Below, one piece after another: positions 1 to 6,010 of a stretch of DNA of 6,010 nt (positions within the stretch are counted from its first letter, which is position 1; each line of letters starts with the position of its first letter). The translations under genes were made by a program, and so were the position numbers. The notes below the pieces were generated by a model. The model saw nothing but the letters and a program-made list of their open reading frames with translations. It made no database searches and was not told the DNA's origin. The stretch is from DATKNA01 sp035541595 (GTDB lineage Bacteria; Actinomycetota; Actinomycetes; Actinomycetales; Kineosporiaceae), in assembly GCA_035541595.1 (NCBI GenBank), contig DATKNA010000002.1, forward strand, positions 1 to 6,010, in the 5' to 3' direction.

Positions 1-1
1 C

Positions 2-154
2 GAGCAGGCCGCGATGAAGGTCCTCTACCTCGCGGTCCGCTCCCTCGACCCGAAGGGCACCGGGCAGAAACGGTGGACGATGCGCTGGAAGCCAATCCTC
101 AACGTTCTCGGCGTGTCGTTCCGCGACCGCATGCCCGACGCCGCTAACCTTTAA
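2..154 (+). CDS. IS256-family (mutator-type) transposase, C-terminal end only
   Basis: This is the last 50 codons of an open frame that enters from the left edge and stops with TAA. It includes EQAAMKVLYLAVRSLDPKG, then KRWTMRWKPILNVLGVSFRDR, and ends in PDAANL. This matches the familiar C-terminal tail of IS256-family transposases: an (E/A)AxKxLYLxxR helix, a W-(T/A)-(M/V)-R-WKPxLN segment and a final F-x-DR-(M/L). The enzyme would be a DDE transposase moving its own element by cut- or copy-and-paste. The catalytic DDE residues lie outside the window, so activity cannot be judged. The gene converges with the multicopper oxidase gene on the other strand. Family assignment rests on recalled family pattern and on the inverted-repeat-like sequence just downstream. 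Confidence 0.85.
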   Translation, partial: EQAAMKVLYLAVRSLDPKGTGQKRWTMRWKPILNVLGVSFRDRMPDAANL

Positions 155-169
155 CTAATCGCACCGCCA

Positions 170-194
170 CTTACACCGTTCGCCGGACAGTCTC
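170..194. repeat. Probable terminal inverted repeat (right end) of the IS256-family element
   Basis: This is the segment between the transposase stop and the unrelated flanking DNA. On the minus strand it begins GAGACTGTCCGG, like the tips of related elements. Only one copy is visible, so its status as an inverted repeat is inferred from position and resemblance. Confidence 0.5.
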
Positions 195-206
195 GCCTGG
201 CATGCA

Positions 207-226
207 GAGCCGCCCTGGAGCGGCTC
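207..226 (-). terminator. Hairpin after the multicopper oxidase gene, possible terminator
   Basis: A perfect 7-bp stem, GAGCCGC / GCGGCTC, encloses a 6-nt loop. It lies 16 bp beyond the oxidase stop codon and between that gene and the convergent transposase. No T-tract follows on either strand, which is common for actinobacterial terminators but leaves the role uncertain. Confidence 0.4.
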
Positions 227-241
227 GGGCTCGGCGGGAGA

Positions 242-1537
242 TCAGGCCACGACCTGGTAACGGGTCAGCATGCCCGCCGTGATGTGGTCGTTGACGTGGC
301 AGTGGAACAGCCATGTCCCGACGTTGTCGGGGACCATGTCGGCGACCACCATGCCCGCGGGCAGCAGGCTGACGACGTCCATCCGCATGCCGCCGACGAC
401 GACGTCGTTGCCGTGCCAGTGCGGGGTGTGCAGGTCGACCTCGGTGCCCATGCTCATCACGTACCAGCGCACCCGCTCGCCCTTCTTCAGCGTGAGCATC
501 GGTTGGTTGCCGAAGACGTAGCCGTTGATGGAGTGCATGAGGTTGGACTCGGTGAACTCCTCGTCGTCCTCGTCGGGAACGGTCTTCAGCGTGGTGAAGC
601 GCCGAACGTTCGTCGTCGCGTGATCTCTATCGGACCCACCAGGCCGGCGTAGGTGTCCCCGATCTCGTCGGTGTGCGAGTGGTACATCCACATGACGGAT
701 GATCCGTCGTGGGGTCCAGGACCGGCCCGGTCCGGCACGAGCCACGTGTAGGTGTGCCTGCCGCCCCGGGGCACCGCGTCGTCGGACTTGTCATCGCCGC
801 TGGTCCGGTCGTTGTACGGCGCCCCTTCGGAGTCCTTGCGGTAGAAGAGCCCGTGCGGGTGGACGCTCGCGGGGATCGAGCAGTTGTTGCGGAACACCAC
901 CTTGACGGTGTCACCGACGGCAGCGCGGATGACAGGGCCGAGGAAGCCGAGGTAGGCCTCGCGGCAGGCCGCTGCTGCACCGTGCTGAACGAGGCGTCGG
1001 TGTATCCGTGATAGAGGCACTTGACGTACCGCGAGCCGATCCGGTCAGGGCCGTTCTTCACGTACGTGTCGGCGACGTCGTCGAACGGCCGCCCGTGATC
1101 TGGTTCCGGCCCGTGGGCGCGTAGTCCCACGCCACCTCGTCCGCGGCGATGTAGTAGGTGCGGGTCACGCCGCGCGGACTGAACGTCCCGCCGCCGACGG
1201 AGGCCCAGTAGCCGGACGTGTCGGAGCCCGACGAGCCCGCACCCATCGCCATGCCGGCCATCGACGTGCCCGAGACCGGTGCGGATGCGGCCTCCGGGGA
1301 GCGACGAACCAGGTCACGGCCCGGGCCCCAGGCGGCGACGACCCCGCAGACCAGGGCGACACCCACCGTGATCCGGCCGGCGCGGGACAGCCTGGCCCGC
1401 GTCCACCACGCCGTCGCCCGGGTGGTCGCCCCGGTGCCGGTGCCGGTGCCGGTGCCGGTGGCCCCGGAGTTGGCCCGGGCACCGGCGGGGACCTGGCTGG
1501 GGCCAGCGGCCGCAGAGGAACCGGGCTCGTGCTGCAT
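242..1537 (-). pseudogene. Ceruloplasmin/hephaestin-like multicopper oxidase, broken by three frameshifts
   Basis: The intact product would be a membrane-anchored extracytoplasmic copper protein oxidising Cu(I) or Fe(II). The ATG at 1537 follows GGAGGA by 5 nt. Codons 1-55 are Gly/Thr-rich and basic, about 56-71 form one membrane segment, and a Met-containing MAGMAMG stretch follows. Then come ceruloplasmin-like blocks: TYYIAADEVAWDYAPTGRN, NGPDRIGSRY, YLGFLGPVIRAAVGDTVKV. All four copper motifs remain: HPHG (850-861), YHSH (673-684), HTPHWHG (410-430) and HCHVNDHITAGM (269-304). The reading frame slips three times, each like a lost base, near 1090, 960 and 611-620. The third slip sits where about 30 residues seem missing between the two cupredoxin domains. 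No single frame encodes the protein. It is either a pseudogene or carries sequencing indels. It lies downstream of copA on the same strand. Confidence 0.85.
1431..1460. repeat. Five perfect copies of hexanucleotide CCGGTG
   Basis: Five head-to-tail CCGGTG units lie within the N-terminal coding part of the multicopper oxidase. On the minus strand they encode alternating Thr-Gly in the segment before the membrane anchor. Units are 6 bp, so gain or loss would keep the frame. Confidence 0.9.
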
Positions 1538-1542
1538 CCTGG

Positions 1543-1548
1543 TCCTCC
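1543..1548 (-). promoter_or_regulatory. Ribosome binding site of the multicopper oxidase gene
   Basis: GGAGGA on the minus strand lies 5 nt before the ATG at 1537. It decides between this start and an in-frame upstream Met at 1693, which has no such site and would add a non-conserved Arg/Pro-rich extension. Confidence 0.75.
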
Positions 1549-1640
1549 GTCCGTGGGAGTCGCCGCATCGCGGGCAGGGAGGCGGCCCGAGGCGCCGCCG
1601 AGTAGTCGGGGTCAACCTAGTGGCCTCCCTGGGCGTTGAG

Positions 1641-1659
1641 GTAGGTTTGCCTAACTCAC
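1641..1659 (-). promoter_or_regulatory. Candidate DtxR/IdeR iron box upstream of the multicopper oxidase
   Basis: The minus strand reads GTGAGTTAGGCAAACCTAC. By my hand alignment this agrees with the classic DtxR/IdeR 19-bp consensus TTAGGTTAGGCTAACCTAA at 14 of 19 positions, with 12 of 14 in the last 14 bases. It overlaps the stop codon of the VapC remnant and lies about 100 nt before the oxidase ATG. A TAGGTT hexamer (1614-1619) downstream could be a -10 element, although no good -35 is seen. If real, Fe(II)-bound repressor would shut the oxidase gene when iron is plentiful. Function is inferred from the match alone. Confidence 0.4.
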
Positions 1660-1935
1660 GCTCAGCTGTTCCGACTGTTCGCCCGGAGGACACCGAACGG
1701 TAGCCTTGGCGAGTCTCGCGTCAGCGGTGACCAGAGTCAGGTCGCGGGCCTGGGCGAGCACGACATACGCGGCGTCGCAGCCGTTGACGGACTCACGAAT
1801 CTGCCACATCCCTGTGAGGAGCTCATCCAGTGGCACCGTCTCCGTTCCGCGCGCATGTTCCGGCCCGCCGGGCCGGTCCCGCCGGGGCTGACCGCGGCCG
1901 GCGACCGGGTACGGCAGGCAGGACATTGCTGTCAT
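1651..1935 (-). pseudogene. C-terminal remnant of a VapC-family PIN-domain toxin
   Basis: The frame ends with VPLDELLTGMWQIRESV, then NGCDAAYVVLAQARDLTLVT, then ADARLAKA. This is the usual C-terminal half of VapC PIN ribonucleases: MW-x-(I/L)R, the (Y/C)DAAYVxLA helix, and the LVTxDARLA strand with its acidic residue. Two likely metal-binding Asp are present (residues 54 and 72 counting from the ATG at 1935). The N-terminal half, with the starting Asp of a VDAS-type strand and the conserved Glu, is absent. The frame gives only 94 aa against about 130 for the family, and its first 20-30 residues do not look like PIN. No VapB-type antitoxin gene is visible beside it. A functional toxin is unlikely. 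It lies between copA and the oxidase on the same strand, as leftover DNA from an insertion or deletion. Confidence 0.65.
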
Positions 1936-1999
1936 GACGGGCCCCCAGCTCCCGGGTCCACCATGACAATGCGCGGTTGAGCACGTCTGGGTCCGTCGT

Positions 2000-4255
2000 T
2001 CAGGCGTTGCGCAGTCGCAGGCTGTTGGTGACGACGAGCACCGACGATGCCGACATGGCAGCGGCGGCGATGAGGGGGTTGAGCAGGCCTGCCGCCGCGA
2101 GCGGCAGGGCAACGACGTTGTAGCCGACCGCCCACAGCAGGTTCGTGCGGATCGCGCGCAGGGTGCGCCGGGCGAGGACGACGGCGTCCACGATCGTGCC
2201 GAGGTCGCGACGGACCAGGATGATGTCGGCGGACCGCATAGCGATGTCGGTGCCGTCGACGAGAGCCATGCCGAGGTCGGCCTCGGCCAGGGCGGCGGCG
2301 TCGTTGATGCCGTCGCCGACCATGGCCACGCTGCGCCCCTCGCGCTTCAGGCGCTTGATCGCCTCGGCCTTGTCCACCGGCAGAACCTCGGCGACGACGT
2401 CGTCGACGCCGATCGCGTGCCCGACCGCGTCGGCGACGCCGCAGGAGTCCCCGGTGAGCAGCATGGTGCGCAGGCCTAGTCTGCGCAGGCGCCATACGGC
2501 GTCCTGAGCGGTCGGGTCGATGCGGTCGGCCAGCACCAGCCATCCCAGGACCTGCCCGTCGGCGGCGACCCCGACCAGGCTGGCGTACCGGGCGCTGTCG
2601 AGGGACGGCGGGTGAACCTGCTCGACCGACTGCTCCTGCAGCGCCCGGGGCGAGCCGACGACGACGGCGCGACCCTCGACCACCGCGTTGACGCCGAGGC
2701 CGGGTAGGGTGCGGAACCCCTCGGCGGGCGGCAGCGCCAGCTCGGCCTCGTCGGCGGCGCGCAGAACGGCCCGTGCGATGAGGTGCTCGGAGCCGAGCTC
2801 GGCCGCTGCGGCGGTGCGCAGGACCTCGTCGGGGTCGGTCTCGGAGCCGACCGGCACGACCTGGGTCACCTCGAGGCGGCCGCTGGTGACCGTGCCGGTC
2901 TTGTCTAGTACGACCGTGTCGATGCGGCCGCTGGCCTCCAGCGCGTCCTGCCCCTTGACGAGGATCCCCAGCTGGGAGCCACGCCCCACACCGACCATGA
3001 GGGCCGTGGGGGTCGCCAGCCCCAAGGCGCATGGGCAGGCGATGATGAGCACAGCGACGGCGTTGCCGAAGGCGTCGCGCGGTGAGGTGCCGGCGAGGAG
3101 CCAGACGAGCAGGACGAGGACCGAGGCAGCGAGGACGCCGGGCACGAAGCGGGTGACGACCCGGTCGACGAGCCGTTGCACGGATGCTTTGCGGGCTTGG
3201 GCCTCCTCGGCAAGGGCTGCCATCTGCGCCAGCTGGGTGTGTGCACCGACGGCCTCGGCCTGGACGACGAGGCGTGCGTCGATGCTGATGGTACCAGCGG
3301 AGACCGGGTCGCCGACGATGACAGGCCGCGGGACGGGCTCGCCGGTCATCGCGCTGGTGTCGAGGTGGGCCGCGCCCTCGCGCACGGTGCCGTCGACCGC
3401 GATGCTCTCTCCTGCACGGACGACCACGAGGTCGCCGGCCTCGACGAGTCCCCGGGGCACCTCGGTCTCGACGCCGTCGCGCAGGATCCGGACGTGGTCA
3501 GGGGCCAGGGCGGAGAGCGCGTGCAGCACGTCACCGGCCCGGCGCCGGGCCCGGGTCTCGAAGTACCGTCCAGCGAGCTGGAACATCGTCAGTCCCGCAG
3601 CGACGTCCAGATAGAGCGAGTCGGCGCCGGCCGGAGTCACGCCGAAGCCCAACCAGTAGCCGGGGTGCCCGTCACCACCGACCATCAGCGTGACCAGCGC
3701 CCAGCCGAAGGAGGCGATGATCCCGAGAGAGACCAGGGTGTCCATCGTCGGGACGTGGTGGCGGACGCCACGCCACGCCGACCGGTGGAAGGGCCATGCC
3801 GCCCACGTGACCACGGGGACGGCGAGCAGGACGCAGACCGCCTCCCAGCCGGGGAAGCGCAGACCGGGCACGAGGGCCAGGACGATGGTGACGTCGCAGA
3901 GCGGGATGGTCAGCAGGGCGGCGAGGACGAGCCGTCGTCGCAGCGAGACGAGTCGCTGTGAGGTCGCCCGCCGGCTCCACTCGTCGGTGTGCGCGTCCGG
4001 GTCGTGGACCGTGGCGGTGTATCCGGCGGACTCCACCGCGGCAACTGCCTCGGCCGAGCGGCGAGGGTCGAGACCCGTGACGAGGGCGCGTTCGGTGGCG
4101 AAGTTGACGGTGGCGCGGACGCCGTCGAGCCGGTTGAGCTTCTTCTCCACCCGCCGCGCGCAGGCGGCGCAGGTCATCCCACCGACGACGAGCTGCATCT
4201 GCTGCTCCGAGGTCGCCTCGGGGTGCGGGCCGTGGGTCTGCAGCGATGTGCTCAT
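2000..4255 (-). CDS. copA: Copper-exporting P1B-1-type ATPase CopA
   Basis: This inner-membrane pump exports Cu(I) from the cytoplasm using ATP. The 751-aa product is complete. One N-terminal heavy-metal domain carries GMTCAAC (Cys29, Cys32). Membrane segments follow at about 107-230. Next are the actuator TGEP (304-307), the transmembrane CPC (407-409) within IIACPCALGLATPTA, phosphorylated Asp451 in DKTGT, TGD (601-603) and GDGIND (647-652). The final two segments hold GYN (711-713) and MSASS...NS (734-745), the signature set of Cu(I)-transporting P1B-1 pumps. The ATG at 4255 follows GGGAGAGG by 5 nt and overlaps the upstream gene's TGA, so I prefer it to the in-frame Met at 4414. One oddity is that the nucleotide-binding SEHP motif reads SEHL (489-492). 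Function assignment is firm. Export direction follows from the P1B-1 family. Confidence 0.96.
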   Translation of the reverse strand: MSTSLQTHGPHPEATSEQQMQLVVGGMTCAACARRVEKKLNRLDGVRATVNFATERALVTGLDPRRSAEAVAAVESAGYTATVHDPDAHTDEWSRRATSQRLVSLRRRLVLAALLTIPLCDVTIVLALVPGLRFPGWEAVCVLLAVPVVTWAAWPFHRSAWRGVRHHVPTMDTLVSLGIIASFGWALVTLMVGGDGHPGYWLGFGVTPAGADSLYLDVAAGLTMFQLAGRYFETRARRRAGDVLHALSALAPDHVRILRDGVETEVPRGLVEAGDLVVVRAGESIAVDGTVREGAAHLDTSAMTGEPVPRPVIVGDPVSAGTISIDARLVVQAEAVGAHTQLAQMAALAEEAQARKASVQRLVDRVVTRFVPGVLAASVLVLLVWLLAGTSPRDAFGNAVAVLIIACPCALGLATPTALMVGVGRGSQLGILVKGQDALEASGRIDTVVLDKTGTVTSGRLEVTQVVPVGSETDPDEVLRTAAAAELGSEHLIARAVLRAADEAELALPPAEGFRTLPGLGVNAVVEGRAVVVGSPRALQEQSVEQVHPPSLDSARYASLVGVAADGQVLGWLVLADRIDPTAQDAVWRLRRLGLRTMLLTGDSCGVADAVGHAIGVDDVVAEVLPVDKAEAIKRLKREGRSVAMVGDGINDAAALAEADLGMALVDGTDIAMRSADIILVRRDLGTIVDAVVLARRTLRAIRTNLLWAVGYNVVALPLAAAGLLNPLIAAAAMSASSVLVVTNSLRLRNA

Positions 4256-6009
4256 CGGGTCCTCTCCCGGTCGCGCTCGGCGAAGCGGCGCAGCATCTCG
4301 TTGTAGGCCTCGAGGTCGTCGTCGACGACGGTGGCGCCGAGGGCGCGGGCTCGGTCGGCGCGATCCGCCGCGCGGTCGGCGCGCGCGGCCTCGCGAGCGT
4401 CCTGGCGCGACCACATCACCGCGAGGACGATGACGACGAAGAGCAGAGGTCCTTCGCCAGCTGCCCAGGCGATACCTCCTCCGACGTACTGGTCATGCGC
4501 AAGGTCGGTCTGCCAGACCGGGGCCAGATAGCTGTAGAAGGTCTGCGCGATGATGGTCGAGCTGCTCATCACGGCGACGGCGAAGAACGCGTGAAACGGC
4601 ATGGCCGCGATGACGAAGCCGAGCCGCCCCAGGTGCGGCAACGGCCACGGCGGCCGGTCGACACCGACCACCAGGCCGAAGAAGAGGTAGCCCCAGACGA
4701 GGAAGTGGAGGTTCATCGCCTGATGCGCGTAGTGGTAGCGCATGAGCAGGTCGAACAATGGCGTGAGGTAGAGGACGTAGAACGACCCGACGAAGCCGGC
4801 GAAGACCGGCAGCGGGCTCCACAGCACGCGCAACACACGCGACTGCGTCGCAGCCACCAGCCACTCGTGCGGGCCGGCCGGCTCGCCCGGCTTCGCAGGG
4901 CGGGTCGCCCGCAGCGCGAGAGTGACTGGGCCCCCGAGCACCAGCAGCACCGGCCCGACCATGGTGAGGACCATGTGAATGAGCATGTGCCGGCTGAAAG
5001 AGGCGCTGGAGTAGCGTCCGAGCCCGGAGTCTAGGGTGAGCGCGACGATCGCCCAGCCGGCCAGCCAGGAGGCCAACCGCCCGGTGGGCCAGGCGTCGGC
5101 GCGACGACGCAACCGCCGGTACCCCCACACGTAGAGCGCGCTGCCCACGACGGCGACCGTGGTGAACAAAAGGTTGAGGCGCCACTGCGTCAGCAGCACC
5201 GTCAGGGTCGGTTCGTGCGGCACGTCGTAGCCGAGGAAGACCTCCTGAATGCTGGACGGCACGAAGTACTGCGGCGGCGGCAGCCGGGTCTCGGCGACCC
5301 TGCCCGCGATCACGACGGCCGCAGTGGCGAGCAGCACCCACAGCGGGCCCCGCGATGAAGACCAGCCTGCGGAGGCCGACCGGACATCCGCGACGCTCGG
5401 AACAGCCGCACGCCATACGGCGAGGCCGGTGATCACGGCCAGCAGGAGCGCCACGAGGCGCACCACGAAGAAGATGCCGGTCCAGCCGGACTCGAGGGGG
5501 CGCCATGCGGCCTCGAAGACGAAGACGACGACCTCGCCCGCGAGCGCGATGGAGCCTGCGACGGCGACGAGCGTGCCGAGCCGGCGACGAGTCGTCGGCG
5601 GGACGGCCCGACGACCGGCCGAGCGCCACGCAACCACAGCCGCCCCACCGAGGGCGGCGTAGGTCGCCAAGGTGACGAGGTACTCCGCGTCGCCGCCGAT
5701 GTCGTGACCCGGCCCGACGAGAACATGCCCCACCGCAACAGGCGCAAGCAGCCCGATCGACGTCAGCCAGGCCGGCACCAGCAGCCCGTCCCAGCGTCGA
5801 ACCCTCCACGCCAGCACGTGTACCAGCAGCGCGCACACCGCGGTCACGGCCCAGGCCCGCGGCAGGTACGCCCCCGTGAAGAGCGGGGCGAAGGCCCCTG
5901 GAGTGCCGAGGACGGACAGCGAGAGGCCGTTGGCATCGGCGGCGTCGACGACGCACCCGGCCAGCGCAGCGAAGGCCCAAACCGCGGACCCCAAACGCAG
6001 CAGGTCGAC
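4252..6009 (-). CDS. CopD/CtaG fusion: copper transport and cytochrome c oxidase assembly membrane protein, 5' end missing
   Basis: The frame is open to the right edge, giving 585 visible residues. Reading from that edge, it begins VDLLRLGSAVWAFAALAG with no convincing start, so the N-terminus lies outside. The first 230 or so residues form several hydrophobic segments typical of the CopD domain. The region from about 270 to 535 matches caa3-type CtaG assembly proteins: RYSSASFSRHMLIHMVLTM, GGPVTLALRA, LYLTPLF, HQAMNLHFLVWGYLFFG, GVDRPPWPLPH, MPFHAFFAVAVMSS and GGGIAWAAGEGP. The His and Met residues in these motifs are candidate copper ligands. The cytoplasmic tail is highly charged and rich in repeated A-D-R, likely helical. 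This two-domain layout is common in actinobacteria. The likely role is copper uptake or delivery to cytochrome oxidase CuB, in one operon with copA, which it overlaps by 4 bp. Confidence 0.9.
   Translation of the reverse strand, partial: VDLLRLGSAVWAFAALAGCVVDAADANGLSLSVLGTPGAFAPLFTGAYLPRAWAVTAVCALLVHVLAWRVRRWDGLLVPAWLTSIGLLAPVAVGHVLVGPGHDIGGDAEYLVTLATYAALGGAAVVAWRSAGRRAVPPTTRRRLGTLVAVAGSIALAGEVVVFVFEAAWRPLESGWTGIFFVVRLVALLLAVITGLAVWRAAVPSVADVRSASAGWSSSRGPLWVLLATAAVVIAGRVAETRLPPPQYFVPSSIQEVFLGYDVPHEPTLTVLLTQWRLNLLFTTVAVVGSALYVWGYRRLRRRADAWPTGRLASWLAGWAIVALTLDSGLGRYSSASFSRHMLIHMVLTMVGPVLLVLGGPVTLALRATRPAKPGEPAGPHEWLVAATQSRVLRVLWSPLPVFAGFVGSFYVLYLTPLFDLLMRYHYAHQAMNLHFLVWGYLFFGLVVGVDRPPWPLPHLGRLGFVIAAMPFHAFFAVAVMSSSTIIAQTFYSYLAPVWQTDLAHDQYVGGGIAWAAGEGPLLFVVIVLAVMWSRQDAREAARADRAADRADRARALGATVVDDDLEAYNEMLRRFAERDRERTR
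4261..4268 (-). promoter_or_regulatory. Ribosome binding site of copA
   Basis: GGGAGAGG on the minus strand lies 5 nt before the copA ATG and inside the last codons of the upstream gene. With the ATGA stop/start overlap it points to coupled translation, and it fixes the copA start. Confidence 0.7.
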
Positions 6010-6010
6010 C

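Larger units (their letters stand above)
1..194 (+). mobile_element. Right end of an IS256-family insertion sequence
   Basis: The transposase tail is followed within about 40 bp by a sequence that reads, on the minus strand, GAGACTGTCCGGCGAACGG (roughly 176-194). It resembles the GAGACTGTCCG-type terminal inverted repeats of actinobacterial IS256 elements. I therefore place the outer boundary near 194. The left terminal repeat and the 8-9 bp target duplication expected for this family are outside the window, so the exact edge is inferred. Confidence 0.6.

Noticed and set aside
1936..1970. GC-rich partial dyad (CCCGGG ... GGGCCC) as a copA terminator
   Set aside because: The two halves are separate short palindromes that do not pair into one convincing stem, and there is no T-tract.
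1936..2112. N-terminal extension of the PIN-domain frame into the copA 3' end
   Set aside because: It overlaps the well-conserved last transmembrane segment of copA in another frame and does not resemble a PIN domain, so the remnant is bounded at 1935.
1932..3032. Minus-strand 366-codon frame overlapping copA
   Set aside because: It is a low-complexity Arg/Gly shadow of the copA frame with no domain.
2688..3614. Long plus-strand open frame of 308 codons opposite copA
   Set aside because: It is the antisense of a clear P1B ATPase. Its translation is Arg/Ser/Thr/Pro-rich with no recognisable domain, as expected for a high-GC shadow frame.
4246..5034. Plus-strand open frame of 262 codons opposite the CtaG domain
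   Set aside because: Its composition is rich in Arg, Asp, His and Gln with no motif, and the opposite strand has strong family motifs throughout.
4493..5980. Minus-strand 495-codon frame in a second frame of the CopD/CtaG gene
   Set aside because: It is extremely Arg/Pro/Ala-rich, and the +1-shifted frame contains all the conserved CtaG blocks.
5994..5994. TTG at 5994 as the start of the CopD/CtaG gene
   Set aside because: The frame continues open and hydrophobic to the window edge, and CopD domains extend further upstream. The gene is therefore treated as cut by the window.

Overview
The window is high-GC DNA with the codon use and protein families of an actinobacterium (Actinomycetota). 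Examples are the CopD-CtaG fusion, a VapC-type PIN remnant and an actinobacterial-style IS256-family transposase. The genus cannot be fixed from the sequence. The content is a copper-handling cluster transcribed entirely on the minus strand, so it reads from right to left. An insertion sequence enters from the left edge on the plus strand.

Reading along the minus strand, the first gene is a large multi-pass membrane protein. It combines a CopD-like copper-transport domain with a CtaG-like (caa3-type) cytochrome c oxidase assembly domain, and its 5' end lies beyond the right edge. Its stop codon overlaps the start of a complete P1B-1 copper-exporting ATPase (CopA, 751 aa) by 4 bp, so the two are translationally coupled. 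After copA comes a short stretch of decay containing the C-terminal part of a VapC-family PIN-domain toxin. A candidate DtxR/IdeR iron box follows. The last gene is a membrane-anchored, ceruloplasmin/hephaestin-like multicopper oxidase that retains all four copper-ligand motifs but is broken by three successive -1 frameshifts. A small hairpin follows its stop codon, and then the end of an IS256-family element.

Taken together, CopD-CtaG would handle copper at the membrane and deliver it to oxidase, CopA would export Cu(I) from the cytoplasm, and the oxidase would oxidise Cu(I), or perhaps Fe(II), on the outer face. The oxidase may no longer be functional. The points most worth checking are the possible iron box in front of a ferroxidase-like gene, the pattern of three same-direction frameshifts, and a Pro-to-Leu change in the SEHP motif of CopA. 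No CRISPR array, RNA gene or clearly new system was seen.
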